DNA of 64,000 nucleotides, taken from Microbacterium trichothecenolyticum (GTDB lineage Bacteria > Actinomycetota > Actinomycetes > Actinomycetales > Microbacteriaceae). A model generated the notes under the pieces. That model did not search any database. It was given only the letters and a program-made list of their open reading frames with translations, and had not been told where the DNA came from. Location: positions 155,650 through 219,649 of the forward strand of contig NZ_JYJA01000033.1 of the NCBI RefSeq assembly GCF_000956465.1, in the 5' to 3' direction. Of this stretch, positions 36,623 through 44,559 are shown one piece after another; position 1 is the stretch's first letter; each line of letters begins with the position of its first letter. Made by a program: the position numbers and the translations under genes.

Positions 36623-37795
36623 TCAGCGCTCGAGCACGACGGCGAGGCCCTGCCCCACGCCGATGCAGATCGCCGCGACCGCGACCCCGCCCCCACGGCG
36701 GGCGAGCTCGTGCGCGGCGTGGCCGATGATGCGTGCGCCCGAGGCGCCGAGCGGGTGTCCGATCGCGAGCGCGCCGCCGTGGATGTTGAGCTTCTCGGGG
36801 TCGAGATCGGGCCAGCCCGCCAGGCACGCCAGCGACTGCGACGCGAACGCCTCGTTGAGCTCGACGAAGTCCACGTCGGCCCACGTCCGGCCCGCACGCG
36901 CGAGCGCCATGTTCGCGGCCTCGATCGGCGCGATCGGGAACTGGTCGGGGTCGACGCCATGGGACGCGCGGCCGGTGATGCGGGCGAGCGGCTCCGTTGA
37001 CAGCACGCCCTCTCGGCCGAGCAGGACCGCGGACGCGCCGTCGTTGATGGGCGACGAGTTGCCGGCCGTGACGCTGCCCTCGCCGTCCGCGGCGAACAGC
37101 GCCTTGAGGCCGGCGAGCTTCTCGACCGACGTGTCGTCGCGGATGCCCTCGTCGCGGGCGAGCTCGGCGCCCGGCACCTGGACGGTCTCGGCGTCGTAGA
37201 CGCCCGCGGCCCACGCCTCGGCTGCCAGCCGGTGCGACCGCACGGCGAACTCGTCCTGCGCGCCGCGCGAGATCCCCCACTCGCGGGCGATCAGCTCGGC
37301 CGACTCGCCGTTCGAGATCGTCCAGTGCTTCGGCAGCTTCGGGTTGGTCATGCGCCACCCGATCGCCGTGTTCCACAGCGTCTGGTTGCCGACGCTGGGC
37401 CACGGCCGCGGCGACTTCTCGACGACGTACGGGGCACGGCTCATCGACTCGACGCCGCCGGCGAGCACGACGTCGACGTCGCCCGCGTCGATCGCACGCG
37501 AGCCTTGGATGACCGCCTCGACAGACGACGCGCAGAGCCGATTGACCGTGACGCCGGTCACCGTGGTCGGGAACCCGGCGAGCAGCGCTCCCATGCGTGC
37601 GACGTTGCGGTTGTCCTCCCCTGCCTGGTTCGCGTCGCCAAAGATCACGTCGTCGATGCGGGCGGGATCGAGGCCGGTGCGCTCGATGGTTGCCTTCATG
37701 ACGACGGCCGCGAGGTCGTCGGGGCGCACGCCCGACAGCGCGCCGCCGGCGCGGCCGAACGGCGTGCGGACGGCGTCGTAGACGTAGGTGGTCAT
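36623..37795 (-). CDS. pcaF: 3-oxoadipyl-CoA thiolase
   Basis: This is a 390-residue thiolase. The acylating Cys is in NRLCASSVEA (about residue 89), the catalytic His in GGALAIGHPLGASGAR (about 348) and the second Cys in ICIGVGQGL (about 378). The N-terminal YDAVRTPFGR and NPxP-lacking GDANQAGEDNRNVARM segment match beta-ketoadipyl-CoA thiolases (PcaF/PaaJ). It cleaves 3-oxoadipyl-CoA with CoA to succinyl-CoA and acetyl-CoA, the last step of the pathway. It starts 1 bp after pcaJ stops, with AAGGTG upstream. Confidence 0.92.
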   Translation of the reverse strand: MTTYVYDAVRTPFGRAGGALSGVRPDDLAAVVMKATIERTGLDPARIDDVIFGDANQAGEDNRNVARMGALLAGFPTTVTGVTVNRLCASSVEAVIQGSRAIDAGDVDVVLAGGVESMSRAPYVVEKSPRPWPSVGNQTLWNTAIGWRMTNPKLPKHWTISNGESAELIAREWGISRGAQDEFAVRSHRLAAEAWAAGVYDAETVQVPGAELARDEGIRDDTSVEKLAGLKALFAADGEGSVTAGNSSPINDGASAVLLGREGVLSTEPLARITGRASHGVDPDQFPIAPIEAANMALARAGRTWADVDFVELNEAFASQSLACLAGWPDLDPEKLNIHGGALAIGHPLGASGARIIGHAAHELARRGGGVAVAAICIGVGQGLAVVLER

Positions 37796-37796
37796 G

Positions 37797-38483
37797 TCAT
37801 TCACCTTCCCGGATGCCGCGGGTCGAGGCATCCACGAGTTCCAGGCCCGTGAGCTCGGCGAGGAGCTCGACGGTGTTGTCGCCGAAGGCCTCGCGCACCG
37901 CGAAGCCGTCGGGCGTGACGTCGAAGACGGCGTGGTCGGTGTAGACCCGCGTGACGCAGCCGACGCCGGTGAGCGGGTACGTGCACGCCTCGACGAGCTT
38001 CGACCCACCGGTCTTGGTGAGGAGGTCGGTCATGACATACACGTTCTTCGCGCCGATGGCGAGGTCCATCGCACCGCCGACCGCCGGGATCGCGCCGGGC
38101 GCCCCGGTCGACCAGTTGGCGAGGTCGCCGCGCTGCGACACCTGGAACGCGCCGAGTACGCACACGTCCAGGTGCCCGCCGCGCATCATGCCGAACGAGT
38201 CGGCGTGGTGGAAGTACGCGGCACCGGCCAGCGCCGTGACGGGCTGCTTGCCGGCGTTGATGAGGTCGGGGTCGATCTCGCCGCGCTCGGGCGACGGGCC
38301 CATGCCCAGCATGCCGTTCTCGGTGTGCAGGATGATCTCCTGGTCCAGCGGCAGGTAGTCGGCGACGAGCGTGGGCGCGCCGATCCCCAGGTTGACGTAG
38401 GAGCCCTCGGGGATGTCCTGCGCGATGCGCGCCGCCAGCTGCTCGCGGGTGATGCGCGTCGCCTGCGCGGTCGTCTCGGTCAC
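37797..38483 (-). CDS. pcaJ: 3-oxoadipate CoA-transferase subunit B
   Basis: This is a 228-residue beta subunit of a class I CoA-transferase. The catalytic Glu lies in TENGMLGMGP (about residue 51), and GGHLDVCVLGAFQVS and GAMDLAIGAKNV are conserved. With subunit A it moves CoA from succinyl-CoA to 3-oxoadipate. The start GTG overlaps the stop of subunit A (GTGA), the standard coupling for this pair. Neighbouring pcaF favours 3-oxoadipate over acetoacetate as substrate. Confidence 0.9.
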   Translation of the reverse strand: MTETTAQATRITREQLAARIAQDIPEGSYVNLGIGAPTLVADYLPLDQEIILHTENGMLGMGPSPERGEIDPDLINAGKQPVTALAGAAYFHHADSFGMMRGGHLDVCVLGAFQVSQRGDLANWSTGAPGAIPAVGGAMDLAIGAKNVYVMTDLLTKTGGSKLVEACTYPLTGVGCVTRVYTDHAVFDVTPDGFAVREAFGDNTVELLAELTGLELVDASTRGIREGE

Positions 38484-39241
38484 TGGTCGACCTCCGTTCC
38501 GGATGCTGCCGCGCCGGCGAGCGGGCGACCCTCGATGTCCACTCCCCCGACGAAGGCGCCGGCGTCGAGCCACCCGCGCTCGCCCACGGCGACGACGCGG
38601 TCGACGAAGATGCCGGGGGTCACGACCGTCTCGGGGTCGAGCGAGCCGAGGGGCACGAGCTCGTCGACCTGCACGATCGTGGTGGTCGCCGCCGACGCCA
38701 TGATCGGCCCGAAGTTGCGCGCGGTCTCGCGGTACACGAGGTTCCCCCACCGGTCCGCGCGGTACGCGCTCACCAGGGCGTAGTCGGCCGTGATCGGGTA
38801 CTCGAGCGCGTAGGAGCGGCCGTCGATCTCGCGGATCTCCTTGCCCTCGGCGAGCTGGGTGCCGACGCCCGTGGGCGAGAAGAACGCGCCGATGCCCGCG
38901 CCCGCCGCGCGGATGCGCTCGGCGAGGTTGCCCTGGGGCACGAGCTCGAGCTCGATCTCGCCCGCGCGGTAGAGGCCGTCGAACACCCACGAGTCGTGCT
39001 GGCGCGGGAACGAGCAGAGGATCTTGCGCACCCGCTTCTTGGCGAGCAGCGCCGCGAGCCCGACATCCCCGTTGCCGGCGTTGTTGTTGATGATCGTGAG
39101 GCCCGACGCCCCCTGGGCGATGAGGGCGTCGATGAGTTCGACGGGCTGTCCGGCCCGGCCGAAGCCGCCGATCATGATGGTCGCTCCGTCACGGATGCCG
39201 GACACGGCCTCCTCGACGGTCGCCACGGTCTTGTCGATCAT
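38480..39241 (-). CDS. pcaI: 3-oxoadipate CoA-transferase subunit A
   Basis: This is a 253-residue alpha subunit of a class I CoA-transferase. The glycine-rich motif MIGGFGRAGQPVELIDAL lies at about 23-40, and YALEYPITADYALV in the middle. It forms the heteromer with the next gene product. The ATG at 39241 has GAGGTG at good spacing. It is the first gene of the pcaIJF operon, with an IclR-type three-repeat site directly upstream. Confidence 0.9.
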   Translation of the reverse strand: MIDKTVATVEEAVSGIRDGATIMIGGFGRAGQPVELIDALIAQGASGLTIINNNAGNGDVGLAALLAKKRVRKILCSFPRQHDSWVFDGLYRAGEIELELVPQGNLAERIRAAGAGIGAFFSPTGVGTQLAEGKEIREIDGRSYALEYPITADYALVSAYRADRWGNLVYRETARNFGPIMASAATTTIVQVDELVPLGSLDPETVVTPGIFVDRVVAVGERGWLDAGAFVGGVDIEGRPLAGAAASGTEVDQ

Positions 39242-39259
39242 TCGGCACCTCGCTGGGGT

Positions 39260-39284
39260 GTTCGCTGTGCGAACGACTGTTCGC
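39260..39284. promoter_or_regulatory. PcaR-type operator: one inverted and one direct repeat of GTTCGC
   Basis: GTTCGC (39260-39265) and GCGAAC (39269-39274) form a perfect 6-bp dyad around TGT, and a third GTTCGC follows at 39279-39284. An inverted repeat plus a third direct copy is the layout described for PcaU/PobR-type IclR operators. It lies 19-43 bp upstream of the pcaI start codon and is most likely bound by the IclR protein encoded at 35794-36585. Confidence 0.72.
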
Positions 39285-39365
39285 ATTACCGATCAGTCTA
39301 CGCGGCCGACTCCGAACAGGGAAGACCCGGCCGCGGAGGACGCGCGAACGCGGCGCGCCGGGAAC

Positions 39366-39407
39366 ACGCAGCGGGGCGGCATCCGTTCGGATGTCGCCCC
39401 GCTGCGT
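39366..39407 (-). terminator. Hairpin terminator of the secreted hydrolase gene
   Basis: A 20-bp stem (39366-39385 with 39388-39407), broken by only one G-T position and with a 2-nt turn, lies 16 nt beyond the stop codon of the secreted hydrolase and before the pcaI promoter. It would stop the hydrolase transcript from running into pcaI. Confidence 0.8.
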
Positions 39408-39422
39408 GCGCGCCGGTGGACG

Positions 39423-40787
39423 TCAGCGCCGCCCCTCGCGGTCGCCCAGGAACTCGCCGGGCTGGGTGGCCACGAACGCCGAGCCGCTGTCGTCGAGCGA
39501 GGCTGCCAGTCGGTTCATGACCGTCGCCGAGCTCCCCGACCAGTGGCCGGTCTCGACCCGCTGCTGGAGCACCTCGATGCCCGCGGCGATCTCGGCCGCG
39601 GTGAAGTTGCAGTGGCCGACGTGATCCACGAAGAACTGGCGCAGCAGGCTCGCGTCGTGCGCGCCGCGGACGTCCTCGGCGTACTCCTGCTCGACCTGGA
39701 CGGGCGCCAGCACGTCGTCGAGGGTGTGCAGCGTGACGACGGGCATCTGCAGGTCGCCGGTGAGGCCCGACGACGCACGCAGCGTCTCGACCGAGCCCGG
39801 GTCGGCCGCGATGTCGGCGGTCTGCGTCAGTGTCGCAAGGTCGGCCTTGAGGTCGAGGCCCGCCTCGCGGTAGAGCTCGGCGACGAGGCCGCGATCCTCC
39901 GACTGCGCGAAGAGCTTGCCGTAGTCGACCCCGAGATTCCAGGTCGCGTTCCCGCCCGCCGTCGACTCGATGTCGAAGCGACCCGGAGTCACGAACCCGA
40001 TCGTTCCGAGCAGCTGGGTGTAGAGCGACTCCTGCCGAACAGCGGGGTCCTTCGTCGCCTCCGCTTCGAGCACGCCGTCCGACAGATGGAAGAGGGCGGC
40101 AGCGAGCGCGACGCGCGCCCGGCCTTCGGCCGTCTGCTGACCCGCCTGCACGGCGGCGCTCAGAGCGGCCGACGTCGCGAAGGCCTCGTTCAGCGTCGCG
40201 TACCCCTCGATCTGGAGGTCCTGACCGGCAAGGAGCTGCGCGATCGCGTGGGATCCGTCGAGCTGGTAGTTGTTCAGGTCGACAGCGCCCTCCATCAGCC
40301 CGCACGTCGGCATCGCCCCCTCGATGACGTCGCCGGCCGACTCGGCGAGGCGCCCGGTGACCAGGCCCCCCATCGACGTGCCGTAGGCGAGGATGTGCTC
40401 AGGCTCGAGTCCCGTCTGATCGAGCATGGCGTCGAGCGACTGCAGCTGGTCGTCGACGGCGGTGGGGACCGCCCAGCCGCTCGAGGCGTACGACGACCCG
40501 ACGAGCGCGTAGCCGCGTTCGAGCAGGAGCGCCTTGGTGTCGTCGTTCGGGGCGACGGATGCCGGATTCCCCGGCACGAACGAGGGCCGGTAGCCGTGGC
40601 TGTACAGCAGGACGGTGCCGTTCCAGTCCGAGGGCACGGACGCGAGCCAGGTCGTGCCGTTCGCGAGCGAGCCGGAATAGTCGGCGCCTGCGTCGGCCAT
40701 CGCGGGTGGCGCGACGAGACCGATCGAGAGTGCCGCACCGGTGGCCGCGGCGACCGCGAGTGTGCGAATGCGAACGCGTGGGGACAT
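39423..40787 (-). CDS. Secreted alpha/beta hydrolase (lipase/esterase-like)
   Basis: This is a 454-residue exported enzyme. The N-terminus has a Sec signal peptide: basic MSPRVRIR, hydrophobic core, likely cleavage after APPAMA near residue 31. The alpha/beta-hydrolase fold shows VLLYSHGY near 60 and the nucleophile elbow AYGTSMGG (Ser near 143). A long helical insert precedes the C-terminal His region (VDHVGHCNF). It could be a lipase or a cinnamoyl- or phenolic-ester hydrolase; its place between two pca blocks makes a role in freeing aromatic acids attractive but unproven. The ATG at 40787 follows AAGGA. Confidence 0.8.
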   Translation of the reverse strand: MSPRVRIRTLAVAAATGAALSIGLVAPPAMADAGADYSGSLANGTTWLASVPSDWNGTVLLYSHGYRPSFVPGNPASVAPNDDTKALLLERGYALVGSSYASSGWAVPTAVDDQLQSLDAMLDQTGLEPEHILAYGTSMGGLVTGRLAESAGDVIEGAMPTCGLMEGAVDLNNYQLDGSHAIAQLLAGQDLQIEGYATLNEAFATSAALSAAVQAGQQTAEGRARVALAAALFHLSDGVLEAEATKDPAVRQESLYTQLLGTIGFVTPGRFDIESTAGGNATWNLGVDYGKLFAQSEDRGLVAELYREAGLDLKADLATLTQTADIAADPGSVETLRASSGLTGDLQMPVVTLHTLDDVLAPVQVEQEYAEDVRGAHDASLLRQFFVDHVGHCNFTAAEIAAGIEVLQQRVETGHWSGSSATVMNRLAASLDDSGSAFVATQPGEFLGDREGRR

Positions 40788-40851
40788 GGGGATGGTCCTT
40801 CCGTTGTCGTCGTCGACAGTGGCGCCGTCGTCATCGACGGCGCTGGGACCA

Positions 40852-40879
40852 ATTATCAACTTTCCTGATGATCAGTCAA
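40852..40879 (-). promoter_or_regulatory. Promoter of the secreted hydrolase gene
   Basis: Reading on the minus strand, TTGACT (40879-40874) and GATAAT (40857-40852) are separated by 16 bp, a near-consensus sigma-A promoter. The -35 overlaps the stop codon of the upstream MarR gene. A short dyad CTGAT-G-ATCAG lies in the spacer and could be the MarR operator. Confidence 0.72.
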
Positions 40880-41318
40880 CAGGTGCCGCGGGCTGCTCCA
40901 ATGCTCTTCGCGCCTCCTGCAGCCAGCGGCCGAGCTGACCCCGCTGCTGCGCGGACAGGCTCGCGAAGGCTTCGCCCTCGATGCGATCCACATCGTCTCG
41001 GCACGCCGCCAGCAGCGCCACGCCGGCCGGAGTGAGCGAGATCGTCATGCGACGTCGGTTCTGCGGGTCGCGCGCCCGTTCGATGAGCCCGGCCCCCTCG
41101 AGCGCGCGGACGATCCCCTCCATCGCCTGGGCCGACACGAACGCATGCCGTGCGAGCTGCGCGGAACTCATCTCCGGATGCTGCTCCAGCACCGTGAGCG
41201 CGGTGTACTGGGTGACGGTGATGCCGTGCGGGCGGACCACGGCGTCGAGCCGCCCGCGGACGGCCAATTCGACCTGCTTCACCTGGTAGAGGATGCGCGG
41301 CGCGTGCTCGGCCGTCAT
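40872..41318 (-). CDS. MarR-family regulator
   Basis: This is a 148-residue MarR protein. Residues about 25-110 form the winged helix (GITVTQYTALTVLEQHPEMSSAQLARHAFVSAQAMEGIV, then RRRMTISLTPAG). The dimerisation helices are at both ends. The gene sits directly upstream of the secreted hydrolase on the same strand, and its last codon overlaps the hydrolase promoter, so it probably controls that gene. MarR proteins of this type often sense phenolic acids. The ligand is not known. Confidence 0.85.
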   Translation of the reverse strand: MTAEHAPRILYQVKQVELAVRGRLDAVVRPHGITVTQYTALTVLEQHPEMSSAQLARHAFVSAQAMEGIVRALEGAGLIERARDPQNRRRMTISLTPAGVALLAACRDDVDRIEGEAFASLSAQQRGQLGRWLQEARRALEQPAAPVD

Positions 41319-41416
41319 GCGGTCCCCGGGTCCGTCATGCGATGAAGACTACGGGGTTGCGCCGCCGCCTACGCCAAGTCGCGGCATCCCCCGCGACATC
41401 GCGCGTGTTGCGCCAC

Positions 41417-41821
41417 CTAAGAGGAGGCCTCGGCGAACACGTCCTTCGCGATGCGGAACGCGGTGTTGGCGGCGGGAACGCCGCAGTACAGGCCCGCCTG
41501 GAGGATCACTTCCTTGATCTCGTCGACGGTGAGGCCGTTGCGCAGCGCCGCGCGCAGGTGCATCGCGAGCTCCTCGTGGTGCCCGAGCGCGATGAGCGCC
41601 GTGAGCACCGCGACCGACCGCGACCGGCGGTCGAGGCCGGGGCGCGACCAGATGTCGCCCCACGCGACGCGGGTGATGAAGTCCTGGAAGTCGGCGGTCA
41701 GCTCAGTGGTGCCCGCGATCGCGCGGTCGACGTGGGCGTCCGACAGCACCTCGCGGCGCACGACCATGCCCTGGTCGTACCGCTCCTCGTCGGTGAGGCC
41801 CTCGCCGTCCGGGCGGCTCAC
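41417..41821 (-). CDS. pcaC: 4-carboxymuconolactone decarboxylase
   Basis: This is a 134-residue decarboxylase of the CMD/AhpD fold. It carries GDIWSRPGLDRRSRS near 50-64, HHEELAMHLRAAL near 80 and EVILQAGLYCGVPAAN near 103, the standard PcaC signature. It converts 4-carboxymuconolactone to 3-oxoadipate enol-lactone. The GTG start overlaps the pcaD stop (GTGA). It is a separate protein, not fused with PcaD as the PcaL of many actinobacteria. It is the last gene of the pcaHGBDC operon. Confidence 0.93.
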   Translation of the reverse strand: MSRPDGEGLTDEERYDQGMVVRREVLSDAHVDRAIAGTTELTADFQDFITRVAWGDIWSRPGLDRRSRSVAVLTALIALGHHEELAMHLRAALRNGLTVDEIKEVILQAGLYCGVPAANTAFRIAKDVFAEASS

Positions 41822-42597
41822 GCGGCACGCTCCGCGGCGACCGTGTCGAAGAACCCCCGCAGCACCGCGGCGGTTTGCGCCGGGGAGTCCGCGGGCGCCA
41901 GGTGCGAGGCATCCGGGATCCCGATCGCCTCGCCGTGCTGCACACCTGCGGCGATCTCGCGAGCGGATGCCTCGGGCGTGACCGCGTCGTGATCGCCCCA
42001 CACCGCGAGCACCGGCGTGGCGATCTCGCCCAGCCGGTCGCGCGCGTCGAAGACGGCGAGCGCCTCGCAGCAGCGGGCGTAGCTCTCGTCGTGGGTGTTC
42101 TGCAGCACGTGGAGGAGCCGCCCGGTGAGATCGGGATCGCGCTCGATCGAGCCCGGCGCGAACCAGCGCTGCGCCGAACCGATGATGAGGCTCGAGGTGC
42201 TCTGCGCGCGCACCTGGGCCGCCCGCTCGTGCCAGCCCTCCGGCGTGCCGATCTTCGCGCCCGAGCACAGGATCGCCGCGGCGGCGATGCGGTCACCGTG
42301 GCGCAGCAGCAGCTCGAGCCCGACGGCGCCTCCGAGCGAGACCCCGGCGTAGAGGAAGGGCCCGTCGACGGCGGTCGCGACCGCGTCGGCGAGCTCGGCG
42401 ATCGAGAACCGGTCGGTCGACGCGGGCGCGGCGCCGTGGCCGGGCAGATCCCACAGGGCGACGCGGTAGTGCTCGGCGAGCGCCGGGACCACGCGGTCCC
42501 ACAGCAGCGTCGACGTGCCGAGCGACGGCCCGAGCAGGAGCAGCGGCGCGTGTGAGGGGCCGACGGGGTCGGTGAGGGAGATGGCGGGGACGGTCAC
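41818..42597 (-). CDS. pcaD: 3-oxoadipate enol-lactonase
   Basis: This is a 259-residue alpha/beta hydrolase. It shows LLLGPSLGTSTLLWD with the oxyanion region, LWDLPGHGAAP, the nucleophile elbow GVSLGGAVG (Ser near 93), Asp in VWGDHDAVTP and His in DASHLAP. It hydrolyses 3-oxoadipate enol-lactone to 3-oxoadipate. The start GTG overlaps the pcaB stop and has GGAGG 4-5 nt upstream. Order and coupling place it firmly in the protocatechuate operon. Confidence 0.92.
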   Translation of the reverse strand: MTVPAISLTDPVGPSHAPLLLLGPSLGTSTLLWDRVVPALAEHYRVALWDLPGHGAAPASTDRFSIAELADAVATAVDGPFLYAGVSLGGAVGLELLLRHGDRIAAAAILCSGAKIGTPEGWHERAAQVRAQSTSSLIIGSAQRWFAPGSIERDPDLTGRLLHVLQNTHDESYARCCEALAVFDARDRLGEIATPVLAVWGDHDAVTPEASAREIAAGVQHGEAIGIPDASHLAPADSPAQTAAVLRGFFDTVAAERAA

Positions 42598-43994
42598 GCG
42601 TCCTCCTCTGCGGTGCGTGCGGCGGCCTCGTCGACGAGGCGGCCGGCGATTCCGGTGTAGCGGGCGGGGTCGAGAAGGTCGGCGACGAAAGCCTCGGGAG
42701 TCGTGTCGCGCTCGCGCGCGATGGCGGCGACGTCGGGCGACGCCGCAAGGAGACCTGCCAGGTCGCCTCCCGCGGCGGCCTCGGTCACGAGCTCCGACAC
42801 GCGCGCCGCACCCAGTGCGGGTCCGAGCACGATCGAGAGGCGCTCCGAGACGATGAGCCCCCCGGTGGCCTCGAGGTTGCGGGCGACGGCGGCGGTGTCG
42901 ACGTGCAGGCCGGCCACGAGCGACGCAGCGTGCGCGGTCGCGCCGAGTGCGAGGCGCAGCAGCTCCCGCAGCGTCGGCCACTCCGCATGCCACGCGCCGT
43001 CGGGGCGCTCGTCTGCGGCGAGGGCCGACGCGAGGTGCAGTGTCACCCCGAGCTGGGGGGCGCGCAGCGCGGCCGAGCGGATGAGGACGGATGCCGCGGG
43101 GTTGCGCTTCTGCGGCATCGCCGAGGATCCGCCGCCGGCGCCCTCCGCGAGCTCGCCGACCTCGGTACGGCTGAGGGTGGCGACGTCGGTGGCGATCTTG
43201 CCGACGGCGTCGATCGCCTGCACCAGGGCGTCGCCCAGCTCGGTGACCGGCCAGCGGCTCGTGTGCCACGGGGCGTCGGGTGCGGCGAGTCCGAGTTCGT
43301 GCGCGAAGGCGGCGGGAAGCGCGGCGGCGGCCTCCGGCCCGGCGATCTCGGTGAAGGACGCCAGCGTTCCCGCGGCGCCGCCGAGCTGTGCCGGCAGCCG
43401 CTGCTGCGCTTCTTCGACGCGCTCCTTCGCACGCTCGACGGCGCGCAGCCACCCGGCCGCGCGCAGGCCGACGGTCGTCGGCACGGCGTGCTGCGTCAGC
43501 GTGCGCGCCGCCGCGACCTCGTCGCGACGCGAACGGGCGAGCGAGCGCAGCGACACCTCGGCGTGCACGAGCGCCGCGACGATCCGGCTCGTCGCCGCCC
43601 GGGCGACCACCATAGCCGCGGTGTCGACGATGTCCTGGCTGGTCGCGCCGCGGTGCACCCAGACCCGCGCGTCGGCTCCGACGCGCTCCCTGAGGCGCAC
43701 GACGAGCGGGATCACCGGGTTGCCGCCGGCGACGGCCGAGGCGGCCAGCGCCGTGCCGTCGACACCGTGGTCGCGGCAACCGCGGAGCGCGCCCTGCCAG
43801 CCGAACTCCGTCTCGATCTCGTCGACCGCCTCATCGGGCGCGAGGCCGACCTCGCGGTAGGCCCGCGCCAGCGCGACCTCGGCCGTCACGAGGGCGTCGA
43901 GGTACGCGGCATCCGTCACCGTCTCGTCGTGACCGACGGTCACGGGCGAGAGCAGGCCCTCATCGAGCGGGGGCCGGTCACGGTCAGAAGGCAA
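42594..43994 (-). CDS. pcaB: 3-carboxy-cis,cis-muconate cycloisomerase
   Basis: This is a 466-residue member of the fumarase/aspartase superfamily. The signature GGSSAMPQKRNP lies near residue 285, and HRGATSQDIVDTA and TLTQHAVPTT are conserved. It cyclises 3-carboxymuconate to 4-carboxymuconolactone. The best start is TTG at 43994, which overlaps the end of pcaG by 11 nt and has AAGGAG 10 nt upstream inside pcaG. In-frame GTG codons further in would cut conserved N-terminal LLSPVT-type sequence. A longer open frame across pcaG is not part of this gene. Confidence 0.9.
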   Translation of the reverse strand: MPSDRDRPPLDEGLLSPVTVGHDETVTDAAYLDALVTAEVALARAYREVGLAPDEAVDEIETEFGWQGALRGCRDHGVDGTALAASAVAGGNPVIPLVVRLRERVGADARVWVHRGATSQDIVDTAAMVVARAATSRIVAALVHAEVSLRSLARSRRDEVAAARTLTQHAVPTTVGLRAAGWLRAVERAKERVEEAQQRLPAQLGGAAGTLASFTEIAGPEAAAALPAAFAHELGLAAPDAPWHTSRWPVTELGDALVQAIDAVGKIATDVATLSRTEVGELAEGAGGGSSAMPQKRNPAASVLIRSAALRAPQLGVTLHLASALAADERPDGAWHAEWPTLRELLRLALGATAHAASLVAGLHVDTAAVARNLEATGGLIVSERLSIVLGPALGAARVSELVTEAAAGGDLAGLLAASPDVAAIARERDTTPEAFVADLLDPARYTGIAGRLVDEAAARTAEEDA

Positions 43995-44559
43995 GGAACA
44001 CGGTCTCCTTCTCGCCCTGCAGGTGGATGTCGTGGTGCAGGTTGCCGTCCGGCAGGCGCGTCGCGATGAGCGTAGCGCGCTCGTCCTCCTCGAGCGAGGA
44101 CAGCAGCGGGTCGGCGGCGAGGAGCTCCTCGGGCTCGGGCAGGTAGATCCGCGTGACGAGCTTGTCGGGAAGGCCGCGCGCGAACACGATGACCGAGTAG
44201 AACGGCGCGCCGCCGTCGATCGGGCCCGGGTTGCGGGTCCAGAACTCGTAGCGGCCGACGTCGGTCGTCGCCGCCCGGCCGAAGCCCGTGAACGAGTGGT
44301 CGTCGCGGTGGAAGGCGCCGTGGGCGCGCGGGATCCGGCCGTTCTCGTCGGCGCTCCAGATCTCGATGACCGCATCGGGGATCGGGTTGCCGGCGCCGTC
44401 GAACACCGTGCCGCCGAGCACGACCGAGCCCGGGCTGTGCGGGAACACCACCTGGTGCTTCTTCTCGTAGTCCAGACCGAAGGCGAAGAACGGACCGACG
44501 GTCTGCCCGCCGGTGGCCTCGTGGGTCTTCGGGCCGAGATCGCGGGCGGAGCGGGCCAT
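43984..44559 (-). CDS. pcaG: Protocatechuate 3,4-dioxygenase alpha subunit
   Basis: This is a 191-residue intradiol dioxygenase alpha subunit. Conserved segments are GQTVGPFFAFGL near 18-29, the beta-sandwich GTVFDGAGNPIPDAVIEIW and FARGLPDKLVTRIYLP. It lacks the full iron ligand set, as alpha subunits do. It builds the active site with PcaH, opening the protocatechuate ring to 3-carboxymuconate. The ATG shares one base with the pcaH stop (TGATG) and has AAGGAG upstream. Confidence 0.93.
   Translation of the reverse strand: MARSARDLGPKTHEATGGQTVGPFFAFGLDYEKKHQVVFPHSPGSVVLGGTVFDGAGNPIPDAVIEIWSADENGRIPRAHGAFHRDDHSFTGFGRAATTDVGRYEFWTRNPGPIDGGAPFYSVIVFARGLPDKLVTRIYLPEPEELLAADPLLSSLEEDERATLIATRLPDGNLHHDIHLQGEKETVFLAF

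Noticed and set aside
39266..39300. The repeat cluster before pcaI as a possible CRISPR or attachment site
   Set aside because: There are only three short hexamer copies at regulatory spacing, and the layout matches IclR operators.
42594..44375. Long frame that would fuse PcaB to extra N-terminal sequence
   Set aside because: The extra part is the wrong frame of pcaG. PcaB homology begins only after 43994.
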